From positions 324,924 to 388,923 of the forward strand of contig CAJNDS010002502.1 in the NCBI GenBank assembly GCA_905221605.1: a DNA stretch of 64,000 nucleotides. Reading direction: 5' to 3'. Made by a program: the position numbers and the translations under genes. Under the pieces are notes generated by a model that was not told the origin of the DNA, ran no database searches, and worked only from the letters and a program-made list of their open reading frames with translations. Position 1 is the first letter of the stretch; each line of letters begins with the position of its first letter. This DNA comes from Symbiodinium natans. Its lineage: Eukaryota > Sar > Dinophyceae > Suessiales > Symbiodiniaceae. Shown in pieces: positions 19,891-32,600 of this stretch.

Positions 19891-20079
19891 AGGGCTTGCG
19901 TTTGGCTGCTGCTTTGGGTTTAGGGTTTAGGGTTTGGGGTTTAGGGTTTAGGGTTTAAGGTTTAGGGTTTAGGGTTTAGGGTTTAGGGCTTGGGGTTTAG
20001 GGTTTGGGGTTTAGGGCGTTGGGTTTGTGGCCCTAAACCCTAAACCCTGAACTTTAGAAACCCTAAACCCATACCTTTA

Positions 20080-20157
20080 GAGCGAGATGTCGAATACCCC
20101 GCTCGCAACTTCCTCGATCGGTGCCGAGCCCTGGAGAATCAACTTAACGGTTCGAAG
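20080..20157 (+). CDS. candidate exon, unknown protein
   Basis: Between a CCCTAAA-type left flank and a TTTAGGG right flank, the frame reads ERDVEYPARNFLDRCRALEN and then QLNGSK. An amphipathic, coiled-coil-like composition. Acceptor TTAG/AG near 20079; donor AAG|GG near 20157. No family recognised. Confidence 0.3.
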
Positions 20158-20414
20158 GGTTTAGGGTTTAGGGTTTAGGGTTTAGGGTTTAGGGTTTAGT
20201 GGTGTAATACACAGGGTGCTGCCGAGCGTGCTGGGCTGGATCTTTGGAGACAGCTAGCTGCTGGAACTCGGCACGGAGGAGGTACCGACGCGCACCAGCG
20301 AGGTAGCTCTGTAAGCGGCAGGCGTGCACGGTGGCGGGAAAGTGGAAGTTGCAGCTATTGAGTGAGCCAGGTAAGGAGGCGATGTCGGAGGAGTGCCTTA
20401 ATCTGGCTGGTTCT

Positions 20415-20492
20415 TAGTAGGGAATGAGGGAATGAGGTACCCTACGGAATCCCTTAAAGGGTATATCAAGGGGCCTGATTCCCTCATTTAAA
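20415..20492. mobile_element. MITE-like element family D, copy 1
   Basis: Ends TAGGGAATGAGGGAATGAGG and CTGATTCCCTCATT are inverted repeats. The left flank CTGGCTGGTT and the body recur, reverse-complemented, at 36222-36315. About 80-90 bp, non-coding. Confidence 0.65.
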
Positions 20493-20770
20493 TGGAGAGG
20501 TGACGAGTATCCTTTTTGTGGTCCTTGACCAACATAGCAACTTCCGAAAATAACCAAGTAGCAGGTACTTCCCTAGCAAAGCATTGGCGAGAATGGTCAA
20601 GGAGAAAAAGTGTTAGAAAAAAGGAGCATGTTTGTATCATTCATCGGGTATATCATTGGGGCCCGGGGACTTACCGGGCTTTAAGCGTCGGAGAGCAGCT
20701 TGAAGAGGGGTCCGCGTCTGAAGTATCTGGAAACGGGAGGGCAGGGTCCTCTGATGAGAACCATATTTAA
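20493..20770. other. unassigned unique sequence
   Basis: An 84-codon open frame (20516-20770) is present but shows neither the GC-rich third positions nor the flanking repeat pattern of the other exons. I see no domain. Left uncalled. Confidence 0.3.
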
Positions 20771-20834
20771 GCCCCAGACCCTGAACCCCCAAACCCTAGA
20801 CCCAAAACCCTAAACCCAAAACCCTAAACCCTAA

Positions 20835-20975
20835 TGCTTAAACCCTAAACCCTAAACCCTAAACCCTAAACCCTAAACCCTAAACCCTAAACCCTAAACC
20901 CTAAACCCTAAACCCTAAACCCTAAACCCTAAACCTTAAACCCTAAACCCTAAACCCCTAAAGTTTAAACCCTAA
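20835..20975. repeat. CCCTAAA array
   Basis: About 18 C-strand telomere units with few changes, upstream of the candidate exon at 21002. Confidence 0.9.
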
Positions 20976-21001
20976 ACCCGAACCCCCAGACCCCGAGCCA
21001 G

Positions 21002-22890
21002 GAAGGCCTTGCGCCTTCCAACGTCGTCGGCCTGAGCGCTGCCGTGGTGCGGCTGAAGAACCGCGACCAGGCCGGGTTTGGGGTTTAGGGTTGGGGGTTT
21101 GGGGTTTAGGGTTGAGGGTTAGGGTTTAGGGTTTAGGGTTTGGGGTTAGGGTTTAGGGTTTAGGTGCTGGGGTTTAAGTTTGGGTTTGGGGTTTGGGGGC
21201 TTGGGGTTTAGGGTTTAGGGGCTTGGGGTTCACGGTTTGGGGTTCGGGGTTTGGGGTTTGGGGCTTAGGGCTTCGGGCCGCAAGCAGCTTGAGGGTGAGG
21301 GGGGTTTAGGGCTTTGGGCCAGGGTCCCTGTTTCGACTCAAAGGGTACGTCCTTGAAGACAATTAGGACTCCAACTTCTTCGAACTGATGCCCTAAGGCT
21401 GCGTCTTGGTCCTTGCTTATGATGTACCGAGTATATCCAGAGATGGATCCTTATGCATGATTTAAGGAGGGTTTCAAGAGGTGCTAAGTTAAGGCGGTGA
21501 ATGTTGGGGTTGGGGCAGTTCGCGTTTATCGCCTAGGGTTTTGGGAGGTGTGCTGGGGCAGATTTTAAGGTTCAGAGTTTAGGGTTAGGGTTTAGGTCTA
21601 GGGTTTGGGCAAAGGAGTCTGTTTTCTTTCGGTGCTGGGAAACTTTGGGTTTATGCTACCACAATCCCGGCCTAAAACCCGACAACCCTAAAGCCCGACA
21701 AGCCCTCTAAGTTCAAGCGAAGCCCCAAGCCCTCCCCCCATGGTATCCCCCCCCCCACCCCCCCTGTGGTTCACGGTTTGTGGTTCATGGGTTTATGGTT
21801 TAGGGGTTAGGGTTAGGCTGTAGAGGTCAGGATTTTCACTCTGGTCCATAGGTTCACTGTGGGTTTAGAGTTTAATCAGGGTTCAAAGGTTTGGGGGAAC
21901 GGTAGGTTTACGGTTTCCCCTCTCCCCCCTGTGGTTCGTGCTGAGTTTGCGGTTCAGGGTTCAGGGTTAAAGCGGCTAAGGTTTCGGGTTTACCCTTCTC
22001 CCTCCTGTCGTTCATTGGTGGGTTTAGGTTTTAGGGCTCAGGGTTCAGGGTTTGGGGTTTCTCTGTCCCACCCCCCGTGGTCCGTGGTGTTTTTAGGGTT
22101 AACAGGCAGGGTTTGTGTGGGGTACCATTGGGGCGGGGGGGGGGGGGGTCGATTACGCGGAACGCGGACGCATATAAACCTTAAACCCTAAATCCAAACC
22201 CTACCCTGAAGCCCTTAGGCCCAACGCCCTTGGAAGTGTTTTTCGAGGTGGCCGGCGCCGCAGATTTCTATGAGAAGATTCTGGGGGCCGCCGTGACAAG
22301 GAGTTTTGGTCCCAGGGTTGTGGGTTTTACTTGTAGGGTCACTTTTGGCATCGAGAATTCCACATCCTTAAAGAACAGCCCTGACGTCCTTGAACCCCGA
22401 AGCCGTTTAATCCTTTTATTCCTGGAACCCTCGAACCCTAACCCCTCAAACACCAAACCCTATCCTCTGAAACCTGCTTAGAGCCCTAAACCCTACACCC
22501 TCAAACGCCAAAAATCAACCCCCCGGGCCCTAAACTGTGCAGGTGAACCCTACAGGTAAGCCACCCTAAACCCTCAACCCTCAACCCTAAACCCCTAGCC
22601 CCTAACCCCTAAGCCCTAAGCCCTAAACCCTAAACCCTAAACCCTGAACCCCTAAACCCTAAACCCTAAACCCTAAGCCCTAAGCCCTAAACCCTAAACC
22701 CTAAACCCTAACCCCTAAACTCTAAACCCTAAACCCTAAACCCTAAACCCTAAACCCTAAACCCTAAACCCTAAACCCTAAACCCTAAACCCTACGAGCC
22801 AGGAAGTATGCCGTGTACGAGCGCCGGGCGCAGGTCGACTCCTTCGTGGTGCATTTTAGCCCGGGTGAGGGCAGCTTGGAGCACCCTCTA
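21002..22890 (+). CDS. candidate exon group ending in a VOC (glyoxalase-like) module
   Basis: Exon 21002-21070 (EGLAPSNVVGLSAAVVRLKN, donor CAG|GC); exon about 22213-22297 (EVFFEVAGAADFYEKILGAA); exon 22803 to about 22866 (KYAVYERRAQVDSFVVHFSP). The last two join in phase: ACA AG|G AAG, donor AAG|GA, acceptor CAG|GAA. The VAGAADFYEKILGAAVTRK segment is a good match to the helix-strand of glyoxalase/VOC proteins (AxxFYxxxLGA). Together with 13952 and 15271 this suggests one long, heavily interrupted VOC-family gene from 11.7 to 22.9 kb, but continuity is unproven. Confidence 0.45.
22560..22797. repeat. CCCTAAA array with CCCTAAG variants
   Basis: About 240 bp of C-strand repeat running to the acceptor at 22801-22802. 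Confidence 0.9.
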
Positions 22891-23648
22891 AGGGGCGGGG
22901 AGGGGTTTAGGGTTTAGGGTTTGGGGTTTAGGGTTTAGGGTTTAGGGTTTAGGTTTTGTGGAGCACCATTCACAGGCTTTTTCCCTACTAAACCCTAAGC
23001 CCTTTACACTCCGACCCTCTGGGGTTAGGATCTAGGGTTTGGGTTTTTTTGGGTTTAGGGTTTGGGGTTTAGGGCTTGGGGTTTAGGGCTTAGGGTTTGG
23101 GGTTTAGGGTTTGGGGTTTGGGGTTAAGGGTTTAGGGTTTGGGTTTTGAGGTGTTTTAGAGGTCTGTGAAGTTGAAGATGTCGGGTTTGGGGTTTAGGGT
23201 TTAGGGTTCAGGGTTAAGGTTTAGGAGGGGTTAAGGGTTCTTCATTTTGGGGCTTTTGGGGCTACAGCGGTTCGTGGATGCGGAGTTTTAGGGTTCAGGG
23301 TTTAGGGTACATGAGGTTGAGTTCAAGGGTTTCGCATCTAAACCCTAAACCCTAAACCCGAAACCCAAAACCCTGAAGAGTTTCGTAGAGGGGAACCACC
23401 CTTCCCGTACTACCCGAAGACATGCCCTCGGGTTAGGGTTTAGGATACCCGAAAAAGGCCAGAATCCAAAGACGACTGCCCCCGAAACGGGGTCTTGAAA
23501 AGACATGCGGGTTTTTTGTAAGCAAGGTACTCCTAATATAGATCCCCAAATCGTGGGATTCCCTTATGAGCAGGACCCTGCTAAGCGACAACCCCCATAT
23601 CTCAATGCTCCGCTGCCTTGGCTCACCAGTTATTAACATTTTCTGAAG

Positions 23649-26600
23649 ATGGCGACGATCCGGGTGCCCAAAAGAGGCGCCGTGGACTTCCCATTTCTGG
23701 ATGCCACCGTGGCAGAGACCATTGATGCAGTGAGGCACGCGCTCGGGGAGCCTATCCCTAAACCCTAAACCCTAGACCCTAAGCCCTAAGCCCTAAGCCC
23801 TAAACCCTAAACCCCAAACCCTAAACCCCAAACCCTAAACCCCAAAATACCCAAAACCCCAAAAAACCCTAAACCCCAAACCCCAAACCCTAAACCCCAA
23901 ACCAAAAATCCCAAACCCTAGAAAGGCACGCGCTCGGGGAGCCGAGTCATGCTGGAGCTCTCCTCTCTTTGGGCGCTGAGAGGCTCGCGCCGGGCGCGGA
24001 GCTGGGCAGCTTCTGCACCAAGTGCGAGTACAGGACAGCAGCCCCCGAAAGCCTGGCGAGCACGAGGGTTTTGGGTTAGGGTTTAGGGTTCAGGGTGTAG
24101 GGTTTTGAGGGTTTAGGGTTTAGGGTGGAGGGTTTAGGTTTTTATGCTTTACAACCCTCATGGAATCACAGACATCGTTACGAACAGAAAGACCCACGAA
24201 AACGAACCCTAGACCCTGAGCATTAAACCCTAAACCAAAAAATCAACTGTGGACCATTGTATCTTATGCATTATATATCATGTACTATACTCTCTCTCTC
24301 TCTGTATATGTATATACACGTTTTTTGCGGATTAATAACATCTACTGTAAGATATATATATATATATATATATAATATAATCATAATAAAAATAATATAT
24401 ATATATATATAGATATCAGGACCTTCTCCCTGGTGAGCTTCTCCGAGCTGGTCCCGCCGAGGCGGGGGGATGTCCAGATGCCCACCGAGCGCCGCGGCAT
24501 CACGATCCGGCAGCTCTCGGAGGTGCCTTTGCTTAGGGATTATAGGGTTTATAGGGTTTATAGGGTTTATAGGGTTTATAGGGTTTAGGGTTTAGGGTTC
24601 AGGGTTTAGGGTTTAGGGTTTGGGGTTTAGGGTTTAGGGTTTAGGGGGGGCACCCTTGTACCAACTACTGAATTTCGTAGGGTATAAGAATGCCTTCTAA
24701 GGGGAGGGGTTAGGGGGTTTCGGGTTTAGGGTTTGGGCTTAGGGCCCAAATACCCTAGTAGGGAACTCTAGTAAATGTCGTAGTATAGGGCAGGATAGGG
24801 CATAAGAATGATCCCTAAGCAGGCCTTCATTCGGCCTCCAAGGTCATCCACTTCATTACCGACTGTGCGCCGTTCTGGTACGAAGCACACCCACAAAGTC
24901 CACACTTTGGGCAGCTTCTGACACCCGAAAGCTTCAACCTCTATCACGCCAACTACTGGCTGATCAGCCCTTCCACGCAGGGGCTGCGGAATGGCAAGGG
25001 CTGCAGTTACGTGGAGCTCGTTGCCCCGGATGCTGCGTCGCAACTGCCCGGCTGGTTTGTGTCCCACGCGTGGCTGGAGCCTGTCGTGCAGTTCGTGGCG
25101 TGTCTTCTGAAGCATGTTCGGCTCAGACGCCTAAGTTGGCTGGCAAGCTATTGGATCTGCGCCTACGCCAACAACCAGCATGACTTGAGTGCGGAGATTG
25201 CTGACGACCCCCGCAAGACCTCATTCTTCAAAGCCATGCAGTTGTGTGTTGGAGTCGTTCTGATACTGGACGAGCATGCCACGCCCTTTCAGCGCATATG
25301 GTGTTGCTTCGAGCAAAGTATTGTTGTCCGGCGCCAAGTGGAGTGCATTTAGTGCCCTCGCGCTGCTTCCCTCATCGCTTCTTGTGGTCCCTAAACCTTA
25401 AACCCTAAACCCACCCTGAACCCTAAACCCTAAACCCTAAACCCTAAACCCTAAACCCTAAGCCCTAAACCTCTTTTTGCGCGCCTTGGCCCTTCTTTGG
25501 ACTCAGGTCGGCGAGCGGGATGCCGGGACTAGCCGCCTGCTACTGGATGTGGCCGCAACGGATGCTTCGCACAAGGCCTCCTTCCTTCCCTGTGCTCACT
25601 TAAAGGCTGGTTTAGGGTTTAGGGTTTAGGGTTCAGGGTTTAGGGTTCAGGGTTTAGGGTTCAGGGTTTAGGGTTTCGGGTTTAGGGTCTTCTTAAAGCC
25701 TGTCACCCCCGACCACCCCAGACCGCATGAGCCATGAGCAGTGAACCCTTTAAACCCAAAGCATAAACACCCGAGACCCACTTCTCTGGCTGGCAAAAGG
25801 CAATACATCACACGCGCGCGCGCGCCCGCGCGTGTAAGGCCACGCTTTCCCCAAACGTGAGCGTTGTCTTTCTGAACCATAGACTAGTGCCGACCTGGCA
25901 GAACAAATTTCAGAGGCCAGAAGGCAAGCCCGTGGCAAACCACGTCGACCACACCACCGTTTACCAGCGAAAAGACGCGCCCGTAGGGAGAAGCGGGACT
26001 GGATCCGGAACAATGTGTGCTTTGATTCTGACCCCATGCAAACATAAGAGGATATGGCAGCTGTTGGCAGCTTCAAACGAGGCTTTCGCGCCCGTCCCGA
26101 GGCTTCAGACTCAGCAGAACACGTGGTCTGTTGGAAAGGCACTCTGCGATCGAGTACGCAAAGGACACGCTTTTAATCGGGGCCACCCACGTCGAGGCTC
26201 CCCCTCCCTTTATCGAATGTTGCTAAACTTGGACAAGCCGAGTTGCTCCGTTGGCCCTCTATATTGTTCGGTTCGCAAATTGACAGTCAGTGCCAAGGAA
26301 CCTATTCGCGCCGCCTTTACGGAACTTGAACCCCCAAACCCCCCAAACCCCCAAACCCCCAAACCCCAAACCCCAAACCCCCAAACCCCAAACCCCCAAA
26401 AGCCCAAACCCCCAAACCCCCAAGCCCCCAAACCCCCAAACCCCCAAACCTCCAAACCTCCAAACACCCAGACCCCCCAACCCCCAAAAACCCTAAACTT
26501 TGCCCTAAACCCTAAACCCTAAGCCCTAAACCCTAAACCCTAAACCCGAAACCCGAAACCCTAAAGGCTCTCTCGGGGAGCATTGGGGAACCCTGGAGTC

Positions 26601-29600
26601 TCCAGGCTCACCTCATCACCGATGGCTTCGCTGGCCCCGAGCAGTACTCGGCCCAGCTTCTAGAGGGTTTAGGGGTTTAGGGTTTAGGGGTTTAGGGTTT
26701 AGGGTTTAGGGTTTAGGGGTTTAGGGTTTAGGGTTTAGGGTTTAGGGCTTAGCCCTTGATTTGGGTCCCCTGTTATATAAGCCTGAGCTACACTTTCCAT
26801 AGGGTTTAGGGTTTAGGGTTTGGGGCTGAGCTCTTGATATGGGTGCCCTGTTCTACAACCCGTACATTCACTCTGCAGAATAAGGGCCCATACTTCGGAT
26901 CCCTTTAACAATCCCCGTGCACGGGTAAGAGATAAGAGACCACACGAAGGGCCCATGGTTCCAACCTTAGATTCTATGGGGCCTCAGATGCCCTCAGATG
27001 TCCTGCCTCTGTTTTTTGTTTTTATTTGTTAACATATATATATATATATATACATTTTCTTTTTCCTTTTTTTTTTTTTTTGGGGGGGGGGGGGGGTCCA
27101 GGGTTTTAAGGGTTTGGGGTCTTCCCGTTTTGGGTGGGCTTTAGGGTTTAGGGTTTTTGGTGTTGGGGGGTTTAGGGTTTTGGATTTTCAGATTTTAGGG
27201 TTTTTAGGGTTTTAGTGTTGAGGTCGATGTGGAAGAAGCGTCAAAGTTCCATTAGCCCGAATCCTGGAAAAACCACATCGCCCATGTAGTTTTTGCAGGA
27301 TCAGCAAATCCGCCCTAAGTTGTACGGTTCTGAAAAGGGGTATACCATGGTCTTCGATCTCCGTGTCCCTAAACACTAACCTCTAAACCCCAAGCTCTGA
27401 GCCTTAAATTCCTTTTGAACCCTAACCCTAAATTCTAAACCCTAAACCCTAAACCCTAAACCCTAAACCCTAAACCCTAAACCCTAAACCCTAAACCCTA
27501 AACCCATGCAAAAGGAATGATGTTGGGGCCGGGGCCCCGTGGGTTCATCAGGTGCCAGATGCCGCTGCTGGGCTTCTTGGCCAAGTCTACGCGAGAAGCC
27601 GGCTTCCCCACGGAAATCCTGCAAAAGGCCGGAGAAGGTTTAGGGTTTAGGGTTCAGGGTTTAGGGTTTGGGGTTTCGGGAAATTTCGGGTGTTTAGGGG
27701 AATCTCGGGGCATTTGGAGAATGAATCTAGAGGTTTCAGGGAATTCAGGCAATTTAGGGTATTTAGTGGGGGTTTTCATGGGCAAGCGAAGCTAAACAGG
27801 GCTCTCCCTCCTCAGGGCCTCGGCGTCAACATCCTGGATGCCAGCACGTCTGTGCAGCAAGACACTTGGCCGATGAACTTTTTGCTTCATTTTTTGGAAG
27901 AACGGTTTTATTTGTTGTGTGTGTGTGTGTTTTGTGTTTGACATTCCCTTTTTTGTAGGAACAAGTCGAGTTCCACTTTCTGTTTTTTAAACTTCCTTAA
28001 GCTGTTGGAGAAGTAAGGACAAGCACATGATCCTCCGAAGCATCGCCCTGCGCAGAGCCAGTGCGAAGGCCCGGACAGTCCCCAGACAGTCACCTGCCAA
28101 CTGCCTCCTTTAAAGGGTTCAAGGTTTAGGGTTTAGGGGTTATGGTTTGGGGTTTAGGGTTTAGGGTTTAGGCATATTTCCCTTAGCACGGTCCCTGACC
28201 TGCCTTAAGCGGGCTCCCCAGTGAAGGGCCCATACGAAGGGCTTGGGATGTTCCCTCTTAAACTAACAGTCCTAAATAGGGATTACATGACAGGGAATAA
28301 AGTTTCGTCGCTCTTAACAAGACAAAGCCAACGGAGGACAGCGGAGTACTGCATCATAGCCTGGCCAGCGGAGGAATCAAGCCCCTGGAATAAACTTATA
28401 CTATCTGAATTGTTCCGGAGGAGGACCTCGCGCTCTTGGAGTGCAGGAGTCTAAGGGGGAGAGGGGGTCTTCTGCTGTCTTCTTGTCTTATGTTGTGTGT
28501 GCGACGAACTTTCGCCCTGCCGCAGTATACTCGGGGGTACTGTATTCCCTATGAAGGACTGTTAGTGCAAGGGGGAACGTCCCAACAAAGGGCCCTTGTA
28601 ACCGTAACGCTCTGCCCCCCCGTGCTGCATCGCACATCACGCTGCCCGGCAGTCCCTGTCCGAAAGCTATCCCGCCACGCATCCCAACTACGATGCCGTG
28701 TGCCTCGGCCATGGGGAATAGATCCTCAGCCCAGGCCTTAAACCAAAACCCAAAACCCAAAACCCAAAACCCTAAACCCCACAACCCAACACCCTGAACC
28801 GTGAACCCTCAACCCCAAACCCTAAGCCTAGTAAACCTAGGAACCCTAAACCCTAAACCCTAAGCCCTAAACCCTTAGCCCTAAACCCTAAACCCTAAAC
28901 CCTAAACCCTAAACCCTAAACCCTAAACCCTAAACCCTAGAGAAACCCAGGAACCAGGCCCTGGCCTCGCACTTTGCCCTGGCCGCCTTCTTCGGGGCTG
29001 TGGCGCAGGGGGAAGACACCACAAGGCTCCGAGGGTTTGGGGTTTAGGGTTTAGGGTTTGGGGTTTAGGGTTTGGGGTTTAGGGTTTAGGGTTTGGGGTT
29101 TAGGGTTTAGGGTTTAGGGTTTAGGGTTTAGGGTTTGGGGTTTAGGGTTTAGGGTTTAGGGGGTTTGGGGCTTGGGGTTGCTTGTAGAAGGCAACGCGAG
29201 TTTGAATCAAAGTCAGGGCGTTGAGAAAAAAGAGCTCGCACTCCGCACAGCTGACTGTCACTGTCTGGCTTCATCCGTGTAAATATAGGGTCCAACCCTA
29301 AACCCTACAAACCTACAACCCTAAACCCCTAAACCCTAAACCCTAAACCCTAAACCCTAAACCCTAAACCCTAAACCCCTAAACCCTAAACCCTAAACCC
29401 CTAAACCCTAAAATCCCAGAAGCCCTAAACCTCGAAAACCCCAAACTCTCTCCCCCAGGCTCTTGGAGGCCTTGGCCGCAGACCAGTCCCGGCGCGTGGT
29501 GGAGCTGTCCCTGACGGGCTTGCAACTCCGGGACCTGGAGCTCCAGATGCTGCTTCAGAGCATGCCCAGGCCAGAAGCCTCAACCCTGAGCCTAAACCCC

Positions 29601-32600
29601 ACAAACCCGAAACCCTAAACCCTAAACCCTAAGCCCAAAACCCTAAGCCCCACAAACCCGTGCCCTAAGCCCTAAACCCCACAAAATCCTAAAACCCAAA
29701 TCCCTAGACCTGACTGGGTGGGCACACCCAAGCACCCCTTTCTAAACCCGAAACCCGAAACCCTAAACCCTAAACCCTAAACCCGAAACCCGAAACCCTA
29801 AACCCTAAACCCTAAACCCGAAACCTTAAACCCTAAACCTTAAACCCTAAACTTTAAACCCTAAACCCTTCCCCTGCGAGAAGGCGGCTGTCTGTTCTCC
29901 GCTTGGACCTTGGCTTCACGGCCATCGAGCACGTCGAGTTCCCGGAGGTCCCGGCGTTTAGGGTTTAGGGTTTAGGGTTGAGGGTTTAGGGTTGAGGGTT
30001 CAGGGTTTAGGGTTGAGGGTTGAGGGCTTAGGGTTTAGGGTTTAGGGTAGCTTGCCATGTGGATAGCATTCTTGCTTATGAGCTTGTGGCTTCAAGTAGC
30101 AGCCTCTTGCTGCTGTGGCTTGCTCTGCGCTGCAGCCAGAGTGCAGAGCATCCAAAGTTATATGAGGCTATGGTTTAGGGTTTAGGGTTTAGGGTTTAGG
30201 GTTTAGGGTTTAGGGTTTAGGGTTTAGGGTTTCTTGAAAAATGTAGTACCGAAGGCCAAAGTCCCGCCCTAAGCCAAACCCGAAACCCCAAACTCCCTCA
30301 ACCCCTGAACCCCAAACTCCCCACCGCATACCCTAACCGCCCCCAAACTGCCCCTGAAAGCCCCTGAGATGCCCAACTTGACGCAGCTGAACCCTAAACC
30401 CTAAACCCTAAACCCTAAACCCTAAACCCCATACTCCCCCCCCCCCCCCCCCGAGATGCCCAACTTGACGCAGCTGATGCTGCGCTTCACGGGCTCCCGG
30501 CTCCGGGACGCCAAAGGCCTCTGCCCGGCCCTGGCCCCGGGGCTTCGGCTGCTGCTTTGCTTCAAGCGAGGAGAGGGGGGAGCTTTGAAACCCTTTTGGG
30601 ATGTTTTGGGTGTAAGTAGGGTTTAGGGTTTAGGGTTTAGGGTGTAGGGTTTAGGGTTTAGGGTTTAGGGTAACTCTCTTGGAGGATAGAACGAAGTTTA
30701 AGCTTATGTTTTCCTTGGTTGTCGGAGATGTAAGGCTGCACCTCTGGTTCTCGAACCTCCCGTGCTCCGGCAAGGAAAGTTTCTCTTTTTCTTTTGCGGG
30801 GGGGGGGGGGGGTGGGTTCTCTTTCTTCTTTGCGGGGGGGTGGGGGGGTGGGGGGGGGGGGGTGGGGGGCGGGTTGAGGCTTGAGGGTTTGTTTAGGGAA
30901 GTTAAGGGTTAAGGGTTTGGGTTGTAGGGTTTAGGGTTAGGGTTTGAATGCTGAAGAGGGCTATGATGTGGCATGATCGTGCAAGCGTTTGTTTCACGAT
31001 TCCTTCAGTCCTGCTATTCACCAAGAGGAAGACGATGGATGAATGAGCTGAACGAGGGACACCCTAAACCCTAAACCCTAAACCCTAAACCCCAAACCCC
31101 AATCCCCAAACCCCAAACCCGAAACCCTAAACCCTAAACCCTAAACCCTCAACCCCAAACCCTAAACCCTAAACCCCCAAATCCCCAAATCCCTTATCCC
31201 GGAGGTCGCTGGTGCAGCTGGGCCCCTTGAGCCAGGCCCGCGGATGAAGACTCGTACCCCTAAGGTTGTACCTTGGGATGTTCTCCCTTATGCTAAGAGT
31301 CCTGAAAAGGGTTTAGGGTTTGGGGTTTAGGGTTTAGGGTTTAGGGTTTAGGGTTTAGGGATGTTCACCCTTATACCAACAGTCCTTAATCGGGATTATC
31401 ATCGTACCCCCTATCATAATCCCAAGTTGTGCCCCTGAGGGTCCCCCTTAGTATACTCCGAATAGAGCCCTTATATTCTGTAAGGGATCCTGAAAAAGGG
31501 GACCCCCAAAACCCAAGAAGGGTACCACCTTAAGGGTCCAAGGTAGAATCCCTGGAGCCCTAACCCCTAAACCCTAAACCCTAAACCCTAAACCCTAAAC
31601 CCTAAACCCTAAACCCTAAACCCTAAATCCCCTAAACAGGCCCTCGCGAAGCTGAGCCTGGAAGAGCTGGTGCTGCACCTCAGTGGCTGCCCCAACGTGC
31701 CTGTGGAGTCCAAGCAGCAGCTGCGGCGAGGCTGCAGAGAGGTATGAGCTTTTTTTAGGTGCTGATGGGGTTTAGGGTTTAGGGTTTAGGGTTTAGGGTT
31801 TAGGGTTTAGGGTTTAGGGTTTAGGGATTAGGGTTTGGGGTTTGGGGTTTAGTTATGGTAGTACAATGACAGAGGGACCACAAGGGAGGATTGTTCGTAA
31901 TTATTCCCAAAGCTTTGGCCCCAAGCATCCCTGACTTTCAAACCCTCAACCCTGAAAGACCCGAAAAACCCTAAAGCCCCTAAAATCCCTCAACAATTCC
32001 TCAAAAACCTTCAACAAGCCTTCAAAAATCCATCAAAAGCCTCGAAAACCCTGAAACCCCAAACCCCTGAAGCCAGGTACGATGCAGCACGAAGTTTGAA
32101 ACACCCGAGGACTACTATTCTTATAGGGTTCTTAAGGGAGGGGGTTCATGGGGGTAGCCTTCGGGGGGTTGGGGTACACACCCCCTTGAACCCCCTCCCT
32201 TAAACACCCTATAATGTGTGCGTAAGAACCGCCCAAAACATACAGAATAATGATCACTATATTGCCCTTATAAGGAAGAATGTTTTGAGATTTTTGGGTG
32301 GTTCACCCTAAACCTTAAACCCTAAACCCTAGACCCTAAACCCTCAACCCTTCAAACCTTAAAACCTTAAAACCCTAAACCCTAAACCCTAAACCCTAGA
32401 CCCTAGGCCCGAAACCCTAAACCCTAAACCCTAAACGGTAAACCCTAGACCCTAAACCCTAAACCCTAAACCCTAAACCCTAAACCCTAAACTAAGTGAC
32501 CCTAAACCCTAAACCCTAAACCGCATAAAGCAAAATGGTGGAGGAGCTGGCGTTGGAGGGTGGACGCCTGGATCCATATCGAGGCTGGGGCCCCGCACCC

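Noticed and set aside
25338-25352. TAG at 25350 as the true end of the YWICAYANNQH protein.
   Set aside because: A GT donor lies just before it, and the next exon continues the family pattern in phase (VGERDAGTSRLLLDVAAT).
25857-26522. 221-codon plus frame ending in a Pro-Asn repeat.
   Set aside because: It runs through intron filler into CCCCAAA repeat; the N-terminal part has no recognisable domain and lies inside a GC-AG intron.
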